DNA of 64,000 bases, from positions 9,810,001 through 9,874,000 of the forward strand of contig CM060112.1 in the NCBI GenBank assembly GCA_030522415.1. Direction: 5' to 3'. The position numbers and the translations under genes are program-made. Under the pieces are notes generated by a model, which did no database searches, had not been told where the DNA came from, and saw only the letters and a program-made list of their open reading frames with translations. Of this stretch, positions 33,711-45,070 are shown one piece after another; positions within the stretch are counted from its first letter, which is position 1, and every line of letters starts with the position of its first letter. This stretch comes from Channallabes apus. Lineage: Eukaryota; Chordata; Actinopteri; Siluriformes; Clariidae.

Positions 33711-34195
33711 AATACCCCTATCTCACCTACGCGGTTTCGCTCAGGGGCCGTAAGTGCGGTTCATCATGATTCAGCGCGAGTTTTGGTGCCATGGTTATGT
33801 TTCCATTTTACCACGCAAAAATTTTTAAAAATGTTTAACATGCGCGGACCTTGCAGATCTTTGCGGACCGTTGGGCGGTCACTCGAGGCGGCACATGGTG
33901 CCTAATACCCCTATCTCACCTGTGTGGCCTGACTCATCTCCGTGAGCTGCCGCGATTGCCTGCGACGTTCCTTTAACATTCCGCGAAGTTCTGCAAGGTC
34001 TGCAAGCTTCCGCGAAACAATTAAACGTTTAATTTTTCACGCGGAAAGATGGAAAAGGAATCACAGCGCAAAAACTCGGGGTGAATCATGATGAACCCTA
34101 CTTACGGCCACAGCGCGAGACCTCACAGGTGAGATAGGGGTATAACACCGCATCTCACAGCGAGTCAAGCTGCATAAGTGAATAGGGGTATTAAG
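33711..34195. repeat. Nested inverted-repeat cluster (MITE-like)
   Basis: TAATACCCCTATCTCACCT occurs at about 33711 and 33903, and its complement at about 34125-34142. A shorter complement (AATAGGGGTATTA) lies near 34180. The pair at 33735-33775 and 34085-34115 (CCGTAAGT..GGTTCATCATGATTC) extends the inverted repeat to about 65 bp. The outer flank is palindromic too (GGTGTAATACCCC, GGGGTATAACACC). It is probably one or two small DNA transposons inserted into each other. Confidence 0.65.
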
Positions 34196-34758
34196 CATTA
34201 CAATCACACAGAAAAATGAATGGATGTTGGGTTTGAAACTCCCAAAGTTATTTTCTCATTTAACTAAATCAAATTTCATAAAATTAAAACGTGTCTAAAG
34301 AAAAGTCCATAAAGTTATGGATAATGGCTAATGATCAATGAAACATATTTTAAACAAAAAGCATCGAGCAGCTGGACATCGGGACATGGCAGCTGGACAT
34401 CGTTGGCCTGGCACGCGCAGGTCTGAGCAGCTCAAGATGCTCCATAATCTGTTGCCTTGGAAGGCAAAATCTTTTTCTCTTTTTTTTTAAATAACGACCA
34501 TGGGGAAAATATGAAAAGGGTCAGTTTTGTCTAAAGGAAAAATGTACATGACCCACTTGGCTCCACGGACCGCGCCGTCTTCAGTTTAACACAACACCAA
34601 CCTGTATCGCTCCCTAATTGTTTGCCAGCTGTTTAATATTAAAAGTTATTGCCAATTTTAATGCATTAGTCACATTATGAAACATGCTAATTAAAAGTCA
34701 CTCTATTAATACTGATATCAAATAAAATAAAATTATTAAACAGGCCTACAGTATATTC

Positions 34759-35112
34759 ATTTTCTATACCACTTAATCCTGTGTTCAGGGTCGCGGGGGA
34801 CCTGGAGCATATCCCAGAAGACTTCGGGCACTAGGCGGGGTACACCCTGGACAGGGTGCCAATCCATCGCAGGGCACACACACATACACACACTCACACA
34901 CTACGGGCAATTTAGGAACGCCAATTAGCCTAACCTGCATATCTTTGGACTGTGGGAGGAAACCGGAGTACCCAGAGGAAACCCACCAAGCACAGGGAGA
35001 ACATGCAAACTCCATGCACACAGAGACAGGAATCGAGCCTGGCCGGGGAATCGAACCCAGACCGTGGAGGTGCAAGGCGACAGTGCTAACCACTACACCA
35101 CCGTGCCGCCAC
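34759..35112 (-). mobile_element. tRNA-derived SINE (family 2) with 15-bp target duplication
   Basis: On the minus strand it begins GGCGGCACGGTGGTGTAGTG with a tRNA-like A box, followed by a B box GGTTCGATTCC. The body contains GTTTGCATGTTCTCCCTGTG and the end is AGTGGTATAGAAAATGAAT. The duplication GCCTACAGTATATTC flanks it at 34744-34758 and 35113-35127. This is strong evidence for LINE-type retroposition. Confidence 0.93.
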
Positions 35113-35406
35113 GCCTACAGTATATTCCATCATTAATACGACTTTGATAACGTGCCATAATGTGCTTCCATACACCGCTGATTTACGTATAAAGACTGCT
35201 GCTCAGTAGCGGCGACTAGCGTCTTGAGCTGAAACAACGCTAAGAATGAGTTAAGGTTGGTCCAGACCAACCTTACGAACGTGTGACTTAGCTAAGAGAT
35301 ACTTAGCATAAGAACGTTTCTGGAAATGCGCCATAATGTTACGAGAGAGGTTAAGGTACAACTTAAGAACTATTTAGCGATAAGAAGCTTTCAAGAAACC
35401 GGGCCC

Positions 35407-37392
35407 TGGTCATTGGCCATAGTTTCTGAATAATCATGGACTACAGTATATGGTCAACAGAGCATTTCAGTGTTTGGAAGAAGGAGAACAAAAACAGTAT
35501 TTGTTATTAATTGATAAAGAAATTGAAATTATGTATAATGAATGATGTCGTTAAAACGAGACCAATCATTTTAGTCAATCACATGAGTTGATGCCCTTTT
35601 CATTGTACTTTCTTTTTTCTTCCCTTTGATTCTTCTGTCATAAAGAATGTACTGATGTAAGATTTTCTGCCAAATGACTCTCTCTGTTCTGACTTGACAA
35701 TGAAGAAGAAAGGACAGATCCAGCTCTTTAGATTTTACCAGAAACTGTCATTTTTTATCGAGACATGATGGGATGAGGGGAAATCTCCTGCCAGGCATGT
35801 CGTCTGTGATCAGAAAGCATGGAGATATTCGCCCTTCACTTTGATGGACTCGTGCAGAGCAGCTCTGACATCACCAGGCCTCCACACAATGAACAATGAT
35901 ATGTCTCCTGGCATGAAGGGGAAGTGAATAACGGTATACTTTTAAGTGGCTGTGCGAAACTGCAACTCATTGATGAGTCATAATTTTCATGTCACCTTTT
36001 GGGAATGCTGTTGCACAATTTGTATAAAAAAAGGTCATATAGTAAAGGTCAGAACATGGTTAATCATCCTGAATACAGAGTAAAACATAATCAAAATAGA
36101 AAGATACCATAAGATGGGGTCAACACCAGGAAAATAAATGAAACGCAATGCTAAATACAAAACCGTGGAGTCTTTTTAAAGAACAATGACACACAAATGA
36201 TATAACAAGAAAAAGAACACATGCCGTTTTCACCATGGGAACTGTGATTCCAAAGACGGACACAGTGGCATGCATATTTTAGGTGAGAGGGTTTATAAAA
36301 TGATTCATTAGTTTTTCAGACTGTTAAAACCAACAGTGAATTCAACTTCAGTGCAAGAGCATGTCAAGCAGGTTATTAGAAGCAACACACAAACTATCAC
36401 ACAGTCTCTACTAAAAACAACATCTTCGTATTGAATAACTGGATAGCAGCTGCAAATATAAACCTCTGTACTTCTGACTGCACCAGTATACTCGTTATGG
36501 AGACTCAGAAACTTATCATCATCCAGTAAATGATTATCCAAATGAACACTTTGCTGTCCATGTCCACTCAAAGACACTGTGTTCTCAGCCGGAGCTATTG
36601 CCTCCCCATTGATTTCAACCAATCATTCCTCTTTCGTGCAGTTCTGCTCTTGTAGTCTCACTGCATGGTGCTGTTATCACCAGATACTGTAGAACTGTGT
36701 CAGCTCCCCCAAAGTAAAGCACATGGTTAATTCAAAGTACAGCCCATTCATGTAAGCAGCATCAGGAATATCCTCGTGACACAGTACCACGTAATGTACT
36801 TGATGGCTGTTTTTGACTTAATGAACTGACTAACAATGAATTGTACTGCACAATGTATCTAAAAAATGTCATATTATTCTAAGTGCCATATTTCTGAACC
36901 TGAATTAACCAGAGTTAATTTAAAAAATCAACAGAGACTCTTCAATGATCTCATTTGTGGTGAGACCATTTGCTTGAAAATATGGAACCTCTTGATGTCA
37001 ATTTATGTAATTAGATGTGGCCTTTTAATGAGCTTTAGACTCATTCCAGGACTAAGAATCGCTAATACCATGCAGAAGTAGCTCCCAGCTAGCTGGTCTA
37101 ATCAAGCTTTTTGCCAGTAAAGTAATTACTGTATGAGCTGCTGCTTCATGTGAAGCACTCACAGGTTTATTTAAGTGTAGTATCAGTTCGGGGAGGGACA
37201 TGTAGAAGGACATGTTAATTTTTCAATTCTCTCCTTTTTTTCAGGAATAGTAGCTATACATTTTTAAGAATGGCATGATAGAACATGAACATATGAAAAA
37301 ATGACCATTCCCAGTGCACAGGTTGTAAAGGTGTGTGTGTGTGTCACACCTGGATTAAAACAGTCCAACCAACAGCGGTGTTGTGTTATGAA
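35407..37392. other. Unassigned sequence
   Basis: No gene is recognised. A 104-codon open frame without an ATG start lies on the minus strand at 36308-36622. It is less AT-rich than its surroundings and has one hydrophobic stretch (CVIVCVLLLITCLTC), so a decayed exon is possible. A short TG run lies near 37331. Confidence 0.35.
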
Positions 37393-38508
37393 TAGGGTTG
37401 GGTATCGTTTGGGTTTATTTCGATACCGGTGCCAAATCGATACTTTGAAAACGGTACCGGTGCCAAAACGGTACCTGGACCGATACTTTTAAGCCACAAA
37501 ATTATAGTGGATGACTCAAGAATTAATTTTTATTGAACAAAAAATGTTATGCTTAAAATTGAACAATATATTAAAAGTTTAAAGTATATATGAATATGTA
37601 AGCTTCAAATTTTACCAATTCTTTTGCAGAAATTTCACCATATTTGCCTTTTCTGTCAAAATACGACTCTTTCCCTGACTTATTGCCCTGCAGAGGACAT
37701 GCATAGCCTTCTTTACAATGGTAAATGGGGTCACTGTTGTAGTACTACTAGTACTAGCTGGAAAGCCATAATTATAAACAGAATCCATGTTACATTAGTT
37801 TTTTACAAATCGTTTGACTATTTGTTAGCATGAATGCAAGATTTGCATTTTGCTATTAACATTACATTATCCTACTACTAAGCTGCGGAAAGGCTGCTGT
37901 CGGCATCATAATCGGTGACTCCTTTTTGCTACTGTTGGTGTGTCTGGGGCTGGGGTCGTCCACACTGATAGCGCCAGCTGTTGTCCGCAAGAAAACACGG
38001 TGCCTCCCTCTGCTTTTAACTTTATTCCGTCTGCCCTTGAATATTTCATTAGATTTAACGTGTTTCCGCCTTTACACGCAACTGCTGTAAAACATTTGCT
38101 GCACGTCGCGGTGTCGGAATCCTTTCTAGTGAAATACAGCCACACTTTCGACTGTTTAGTTTTAGGCATTTTAACGAGAGTTGTTTAATTTAGCATGCTA
38201 AGCTATCGGTAGACCGCCTGCTGCCGTCAGAGCGAGTGTAACGGTAGTTGCTTCATTCACGCACATCTCGGATGGTCTCTCATTTCCGGATGATTTGTGC
38301 TTTTAATTCCTTTAATTTAATCTAATAAACTATTAATCTACAAAAATATATGAATCTAGAGAACAAATATTTCAATCGACAGTTCAGGCATTTAAGTGGC
38401 ACCGAAATGAGGCACCGAAATTTGCGTTCTGTTTCGGTCCGGTACATACCGGTTCTATAGGTACCGGTGCCGTATTGGCACCGGTGTTCGGTACACAACC
38501 CTACAGTA
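37393..38508 (-). mobile_element. hAT-like element with BED zinc-finger remnant
   Basis: The ends TAGGGTTGGGTATCG and (reversed) TAGGGTTGTGTACCG are inverted repeats, followed by ACCGGTGCC-rich sub-terminal repeats on both sides. An 8-bp duplication GTTATGAA flanks it (37385-37392, 38509-38516), as expected for hAT. The right tip has five extra bases (CAGTA). The catalytic part of the transposase is absent. Confidence 0.88.
37990..38169 (-). pseudogene. hAT transposase N-terminus (BED zinc finger)
   Basis: The minus-strand frame starts MPKTKQSKVWLYFTRKDSD and continues TATCSKCFTAVACKGGNTLNL. This is the BED zinc-finger pattern: aromatic residues, then C-x2-C, then GGNTxNL. The final His residues have been lost. 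BED domains bind the transposon ends. The frame then runs into unrelated sequence, so this is the first exon of a deletion derivative. Confidence 0.75.
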
Positions 38509-38516
38509 GTTATGAA

Positions 38517-38770
38517 CTGACATAAGTGTTAAAGAATAACTAACGTAATTTCTGCATATTTAAAAGGCTACTGTTTCTTACTATATACTGTACTTAAATG
38601 GTTGTCTTATAAGGTTTCTGTCTCTTATAAAGTAAAGCATGTTCTAATATTATGTTAATACTGCAGTGCTTCTTAAAAACATTGATGATCAACAGTAAAT
38701 AATTACATCATTGCTGTATTTGACAATATCAATAATCAAAACAATATTATACATATTCTAAATTTTTTAT
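38517..38770. other. AT-rich sequence, nothing recognised
   Basis: This short AT-rich stretch between the hAT element and the SINE relic shows no open frame or repeat signature. Confidence 0.4.
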
Positions 38771-39137
38771 GGCAGCTTAATGCTTAGCACCGTCGTCTTG
38801 CACCTCCAGGGTCCGGGTTCGATTCCTGGCCAGGTTCGGATCCCGTCTCTGTGTGCATGGAGTTTGCATGTTCTCCCTGAGCTTTGCGGGTTCCCTCCGG
38901 ATATTCCGGTTTTCTCCCATAGTCCAAAGATATGCAGATTAGGCTAATTGCCACTTCCCAAATTACCCATAGTGTGTGAATGAATGTGTGAGTGTGTGTG
39001 TCCTGCGATAGATTGCCCCCCTGTCCATGGTGTATTCTGCCTCGTGCCCTGGGTCTCCTGGGATAGGCTCCAGGCTCCTGTGACCCTGTATACAGGATAT
39101 AACCACACTGTATAGATGATGAGTGAGTGAGTGAATA
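38771..39137 (+). mobile_element. tRNA-derived SINE (family 2), diverged
   Basis: The plus strand reads TTAGCACCGTCGTCTTGCAC, then a B box GGTTCGATTCC, then GGAGTTTGCATGTTCTCCCT and ends near GTATAGATGATGAGTGAGTG. The A-box half is damaged and many substitutions are present, so this copy is older than 34759-35112. Confidence 0.88.
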
Positions 39138-41550
39138 ACATTTTCATAGGCCATACAATCCGGTACAAATAGTATTTCCATACTGATGTAGGGGTACTTA
39201 CACACCTTCTTAATGTCTTATGGCAATGACTGCAATGGGCTTCAAGTTGGCAACAAGTTATCTTTTGTTTTTCCATGATCAGACATTCCATTTTTTAGTG
39301 GTAATGGGCATGACTGTAATTGACTTCCCCCACAAAAAATAAAAAAATTTACTTTACACAAAGCGCCAGACTCGATTTCTAGAGGGTATTGTGAGACAGT
39401 GGCGCTTTCTGGCAGCTGAGAATTTTCACTCTGAACAAATTAATTCAGTCCCCCAGCACCATCTGAGGTGAGAACGAGGATGTTAAAGTACTTTGTGAAG
39501 ATAAATATGTGAACTCAGTTTGACTCTTTTAGGTCGTCGATACACAGTCTAGAACTTGCAGTCCACAAATGAACAAGAGAGCAAGCAAGCAACAACAACA
39601 GGATTATGGTGTTCAACATCTAGTTTCATAAATAACTGCCTACAATTATATTTTACATGCTAGACCTTTTCAGTTTCAACAATTTCAGTAATTCACTATA
39701 CAATATTATAAACATTAATATTAAACATAACTAGCGCTGTCCCGTCAGTATTCTGTGTAGTAGTCATATATTGTTTTTGGTTTTGAACCTTATTTATTTA
39801 TAAAAAGAAAGTTTTGTCTGTAAATTGGTCAGAACTCACTCTTTCGATGATATCTTTATGTTTCATACATTAGAGGACCTGGAACCAGTCTTACCCAAAA
39901 CTGCAATTGACAGAATTTAATGAAAATTTGCCAGTCCTTTGTTATTTGCCTGAAGTTAAACCTGTGCCATAAATGAAATCAACATATTGACAGTTAAGTT
40001 ATAAGCATTTATGTGCCTGATTATGTTCAATAATATTTTTACGTTTTATACATTGGAGGACTAGAAACCAGTCTCTGCCTCTACAGTATATCCATCTGTA
40101 CTGTATGTATGTCTGCCTGTATGTCTATATATCCAGATTTTGTCACACTATCATACAAAACTGGCTGGACAGATGAAGCTTTGCCAGTCCTTCAATATTT
40201 GCCTGAAGTTAAGCCTGTGTCATAAATGAAATAAAAATGTTAAGTAGAAGTGTATATGAGCAGTTATGTGCCAGATTTTGCATTTAGAATTTTTTGTTTT
40301 ACTAATTTAGTGCTTTTTAAACTTTGGCTTATTTAAAGCTGATCAGCTTATTTTTAGCTTTAACCTTTTTTTTTTTTTTACCTATTTCTACAAACTAGTT
40401 ACCTGTCAATGCCATGTCAATGCTTGCTTTTACATAACAAACCAGCAGTTACATAGCAATACAGGTCTTTAAGAATAAAGTTTAATGTATAGTGAGTAAA
40501 CGTGTACTTACATGTACTTAATTTGAGCTTTATTATACAAATTACAAGACATTCATCAACCCCTAAAAATGCAGTGTTAGCAGAATATTAGGGAAAACAC
40601 TTCTCAAACTACATAGTTTATAGTTAATAGTGGTTAATAGTCATTTCACTACAAATTAATTCTTCTTTGTTGCTTCTCAAATGTAATTTGATGCAACCTT
40701 GACAGCACTTTGTGCCTTTGCTACAGCTTAATGGTTGTGTTAGCACTTACATTCAGTACACATCTAATTATTATAGCTGACTGATTATCTAGTGTGTGCC
40801 ATGACCTCTGTTTTAATGATGGCTTCAAACCACATAAAAGCATAGATGCCTATTTATTTATTTAACATTGTTAATTGTCTTACCCATGCTGTTTCATGCT
40901 GTTTAATGGTCTGATTTAAATGATAATGGCCACATAATGACAGCTCTAAATAAATATTTAATATGTCCACTGTATGCTGTGTCACCTTGCAAAGCCCAAA
41001 ACATAAACCAGAACATTTTGTTTTTAATTACCCTTTTATTAAATCTACAACATTTTCTTGTTGTATATTAATTAGTTCCATTAGGGAATTCCTGGTCTGT
41101 TTGGAATAATTTGAAAAGTAGTTAAGCATTATTACTTTTAATAATTAAATAATTAAGTAAGTAAGTAAATAAATAAATAAATAAATAATATTTTTAGGAT
41201 ATCTTAGTCATTAGTGTATTTAATGGACATGCTTTGGAAAATGTATAGTATATAAATAATGCAACTTTAAATATCACTAATTGTGTAGCACTATACTTGC
41301 ATTATCGTGTATACTACAAAAAATGATGGATGAAAAAGTAACAGAAGAAGAAGTACAGAGGCAAAAAATTGGATTGCAAGAAGCCTGTTCATGATGTTTC
41401 TGACTTATGGCAACTGTGGTCATTCTGATGCCACAGCCTTTTTCAAGGCTGGAAAAAAGAGTAACGGTAAGATTGGTGTATGAAGGTCATGCTATAAGTC
41501 ATAGAGACCAGATACCAGCAAAAAAAAATAAACGCTATATACCCTTCACT
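39138..41550. other. AT-rich sequence with an imperfect direct repeat
   Basis: No gene is seen. Segments 39850-40015 and 40035-40285 are diverged direct copies (TTTGCCAGTCCTT, then TTTGCCTGAAGTTAA, then CATAAATGAAAT). An AAAT tract lies near 41165-41190. Confidence 0.45.
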
Positions 41551-42012
41551 AGTACAGTGAAACCTCAGATTGCAAGTAACGCGGTTTGTGAATGTTCCAC
41601 AAGACGAGCAATGATTTTACATCAATTTTGACTTGGAAAAGCAAGCAAGTCTTGGTTTATGAGTACAGAGTATCATGTAGGCTTCTTGTTTTCACAACTG
41701 AGTGATCACAACTGAGCCAACGTTTTTTCTCACTCTTGCGAATTTTGGGTAATCTTCTCCCCTGCAGGGTGCGCGTCTCCTACTGGTAAAATCAACATCC
41801 GTGCACGTGTGTACTGTTTACTATAACACTGTGACCACGTATGTGTGCATAAAACATATTTTATTTTGTGTCTATATGCGTGTGTGTACAGCATGTGTGT
41901 AAAGCAAAAGCAAGTCTCATTAGAGAGGTTAAAAATCCATTTCCTCTCTCTGCTTAAGGCTTATCCTGCTCTTTACCTGCTCTGTCTGTGTATGCGCGTC
42001 ATTTGGACACCG

Positions 42013-42015
42013 TGC

Positions 42016-42046
<31 letters not shown>

Positions 42047-42131
42047 GGCCAGAAAGAGAGTGTGAGAACTGGCACAGTGTCAAATTATGAGCCTGCGTGT
42101 GTGTGTGCGTGTGTGTGTGTGTGTGTGTGTG
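42013..42131. repeat. (CA)n and (TG)n microsatellites
   Basis: A CA run at 42015-42042 and a TG run at 42096-42131 are directly visible. They could fold on each other as a large hairpin. Confidence 0.9.
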
Positions 42132-42649
42132 AAGCAGAGATGGGGTGCTTCACACACACACACACAAACACACACACACTAAAAGCGAGAGAGAGAGAGA
42201 GAGTGAGAGAGAGACAGTGAACCGGCACAGTGTCAAGTTACACACACACACAGATAATGCACACACTCCGCAGCACAAGAGAGAGAAAAAAAACACAGGT
42301 AAAGTAAAGTGCAGGTTAATCTGTTTTATTTTATTTTACAGCAGTGATTCCATTAATGTGTTGCTCAATCAAGTGTCATTAGAGAGATTTCTTGTTTATT
42401 TTTCCGATAAAACAGTGTTTCCGTTGTGTGTGTGAAAAGAGTGGAGGAAGGGCCTGTGTAAGACGAGAAGATGGAGAGGGGAGCTTACTTTAGATTCACA
42501 CACACACATACACAGCACCTGCACGCACAAACAGAAACACTTATCTGTCAGGATTTATTTTTACTTTTTTTTTTTAAGTAAAGTGCAGGTTAATTTTTTT
42601 TATTTTTACTTAACATTTTATTTTAATGTATTTATTTTTCCTTTATTTA

Positions 42650-42827
42650 CATTTAGGCATTTGGCAGACGCTCTTATCCAGAGCGACTTACATTTTTATC
42701 TCATTATACATCTGAGCAGTTGAGGGTTAAGGGCGTTGCTCAAGGGCCCAACAGTGGCAACTTGGTGGTTGTGGGGTTTGAACCTGGGATCTTCCGATCC
42801 GTAGTCCAATGCCTTAACCACTGGCCC
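42650..42827 (-). mobile_element. tRNA-derived SINE (family 1) inside the TA-flanked element
   Basis: On the minus strand it keeps the tRNA head from CAGTGGTTAAGGC through the B box GGTTCAAACCC, the GAGCAA..GCCC body and the TCTGGATAAGAGCGTCTG tail ending CCTAAATGTAAA. The first few head bases are missing. Confidence 0.88.
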
Positions 42828-43282
42828 ATTATTTCTTATGGGAAAATTTAATTTGGTTTATGAGTGTTTTGGAATACGAACCTGCCTCCCGGAATTAATT
42901 ATGCTCGTAATCCAAGGTTTCACTATACTTGATTAAAGAACTATAGGCAACAATGACATCCTCAAGTCTGTTTGTGAATGAAGCATGGCACCTTTCTTTC
43001 TGGAGTGTCTACGATTCCTCATTGGATAGCCACAGACATGTTCAGGTCTCTCTAATGGTCCTCTATTGAGTTCAGGTCCAGACTCAATTTGAGCCACTCA
43101 ACACTTTTACAGAGTTGTTCTAAAGCCAGTCCTATTTTTTTTTACTTGATGGTGTTCTTTCTTGTTGAAATGTAAACTGTTGCACCAAAGTGATATCCTG
43201 TGCACTCTGGACAAGTTTTTCATTCAGGAGACCTCTTTATTTTTCTGTTTCCATTTTCCCTCTTTTCTATGGAACTCCAAAG

Positions 43283-43755
43283 TGTTAAAAATTAAATAAA
43301 TAAATAGGACATTATGAAATAAATAACTCTATGAATAAATAAGACACATACTGTATATGTAATATGAGAATGATATTGTGAAATAATGGCACATATTTTG
43401 AAAAAAAGCTAATTATTGTGAAATATATCGCATGTGAGATTATCGCAAAGGCATTTTATTTAATTCATGCTGTTTTTATTTCAAAATGTCATTTTTTCAA
43501 AGTCAGTTTTTATTTAAAAATCCCGTTTTTCACGATGGCCTATTTATTTCATAATGCGGCTTTTGAGCAGAATGAGTCGTTCTGTCAATCAAGAGCGATA
43601 GGGCGGAGCCAGCTGTGTGATTGGTTGCTCCTTTATTCAGACGTAAGTAATAGCGCATGAAGTATCGATTTAGGTCTAATGGTGCAATACGTATTCTATG
43701 CAGTAGGTGGCAGTTAAGCTCCCACATGCTGATGACGTATCGTATAGAAAAAGTA
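43283..43755. other. Unassigned insert within the Tc1 relic
   Basis: This segment of repeated AAATAAATA and TTTATTTCA motifs breaks the Tc1 similarity, which resumes near 43756. Complementary motifs (for example TTTCAAAATG and CATTATGAAAT) suggest a small fold-back element. The ends are not clear. Confidence 0.35.
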
Positions 43756-44410
43756 TTACTATACAGAACTATTCCCACAGCTTTATGCTGCCACCAAAGT
43801 GTTTGACTGTTGGGATCATTTTAATAGGGCGATCCTCAATGCCTGATTTCACGATTCCACATAGTTCAATCTTTGTCATCAGACCAGAGGTTTTTGTTTC
43901 TCATGGGTAAGCATTTTTTAATCGTGTAGCATGCCGTCATGTGCCTTTAAGTGATAAATGGATTCTGTCTGGCCACTCTAGCACTGACTGGTGCAGTGAT
44001 GATTGTCCTTCTGTAAGGATTTCCTATCTCCACAAGGGAACTCAGGATGTCATTCATAGTTACCCCTGGGTTCTGATCCTGCTTTTTCATTCCCAATTAC
44101 TCAGTTTGGCTGTGTGGCCAGATTTGGAAAGTGTTGGTTGTTCCAAATCACTTACATTTAAGAATGATGGAAGCTAGTGTGCTCCTGGTAACTTTCAATG
44201 TTGCAGAAAGGGTTGCACCAATGATAGGACTAGGATGTGACATGGCTCAATTGCAAGTGTCAATTGCAAACACCTGTTTTTTTTTACTTTGTCATTGTGG
44301 AGTATTTTGTAAAGAATGATAAGGAAAAAAGGAATCTAAATCCATTATAAGATGTAAAAGTGTAAAACTTTGTGTAAAACAAAATTTGGTGAACTTGAAA
44401 GAGTATGGAC

Positions 44411-45048
44411 TGTAGATGCGGTCATTTTATTTCACCAGTTTTGACACGTAGCTCTGGTTTAAAGTTTCAGTCACACGACAGAAGTCCAATCTCTTTGTCT
44501 CTTATAGTTTATTTTGTCAGCATCAAAGAATCAACACTTCATACAGTCGTCTTGAGTAAATCCACTGTGATTACAACATCAGTTGCTGCATCTTGCAAAT
44601 CTCTGACTTTTACAACAACCTATTTGCTGTATCTTGTAAATTACAGTCTTAGCTTACGTATATAACAACACTCTTGTTGTATATCTCTACTTACGGGAAC
44701 TTATGGTTACAACAACCTAGTTGTTATATCTTACATTTCCAGCTTACGGGGAGCTCACGAGCTTACGATCAAAAGCTTGTGTTTCCATAGCCTTCCGCAT
44801 CTAAACTGAACTCTCTATCATACGACAGTCATACAAATGCATGAAATAGTGGAATGACATCACAGACCAACTTACGATTGTCAAAATGGATGCATAACTG
44901 AGAAATTTAAAGCTTATGGCTTATGTAACAAACTTAATGCTTAATGCTTTACTAATGAATAGAACAAGGTAGAATAAATGAAATAACAACAAGTAAAATA
45001 AAATAAACACAACAACAAATTCATAACAAGTACGATATGGCTCTTACA
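44411..45048 (-). mobile_element. Solo LTR (family 2), inverted copy
   Basis: This is the reverse complement of the LTR at 23692-24341, from TGTAGATGCGG to GGCTCTTACA. A perfect 5-bp duplication TGGAC flanks it (44406-44410, 45049-45053). It sits close to the right end of a Tc1 relic. Differences from the other copy are spread along its length, including small indels. Confidence 0.93.
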
Positions 45049-45070
45049 TGGACATTTCCACTAGCACTGT

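Larger units (their letters stand above)
33192..35406. mobile_element. Terminal-inverted-repeat element with nested repeats
   Basis: The left end GGGCTGGTTTCTCGATAACG and the right end, read in reverse, GGGCCCGGTTTCTTGAAAGC, match imperfectly. TCTTAAG-like sub-terminal motifs occur on both sides. No target duplication is clear, so the superfamily is open. It contains an inverted-repeat cluster (33711-34195) and a SINE (34759-35112). No transposase is visible. Confidence 0.6.
41555..42925. mobile_element. TA-flanked MITE-like element
   Basis: The ends CAGTGAAACCTCAGATTGCA and (reversed) TAGTGAAACCTTGGATTACG are inverted repeats flanked by TA (41553-41554, 42926-42927), as in Tc1/mariner-type elements. 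No transposase is present. It holds CA/TG microsatellites, an internal duplication (about 42022-42075 and 42170-42240, sharing GGCACAGTGTCAA) and a SINE at 42650-42827. Confidence 0.8.
43000..45070 (-). mobile_element. Tc1-like relic split by other sequence and a solo LTR
   Basis: Plus-strand text from 43070 (ATTGAGTTCAGGTCCAGACT) and from 43765 (CACAGCTTTATGCTGCCACC, GTCTGGCCACTCTAGCACTG, TTGCAGAAAGGGTTGCACCA) is the non-coding strand of a Tc1 transposase. It ends with GAAAGAGTATGGAC and, after the solo LTR, CATTTCCACTAGCACTGTA, the right terminal repeat. An unrelated AT-rich segment (about 43283-43755) interrupts the middle. No frame is open. Confidence 0.75.

Noticed and set aside
33549..33905. 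118-codon plus-strand frame
   Set aside because: It spans the border into the inverted-repeat cluster and has no domain or start context.
37940..38188. 82-codon plus-strand frame
   Set aside because: It is opposite the BED zinc-finger remnant of the hAT element.
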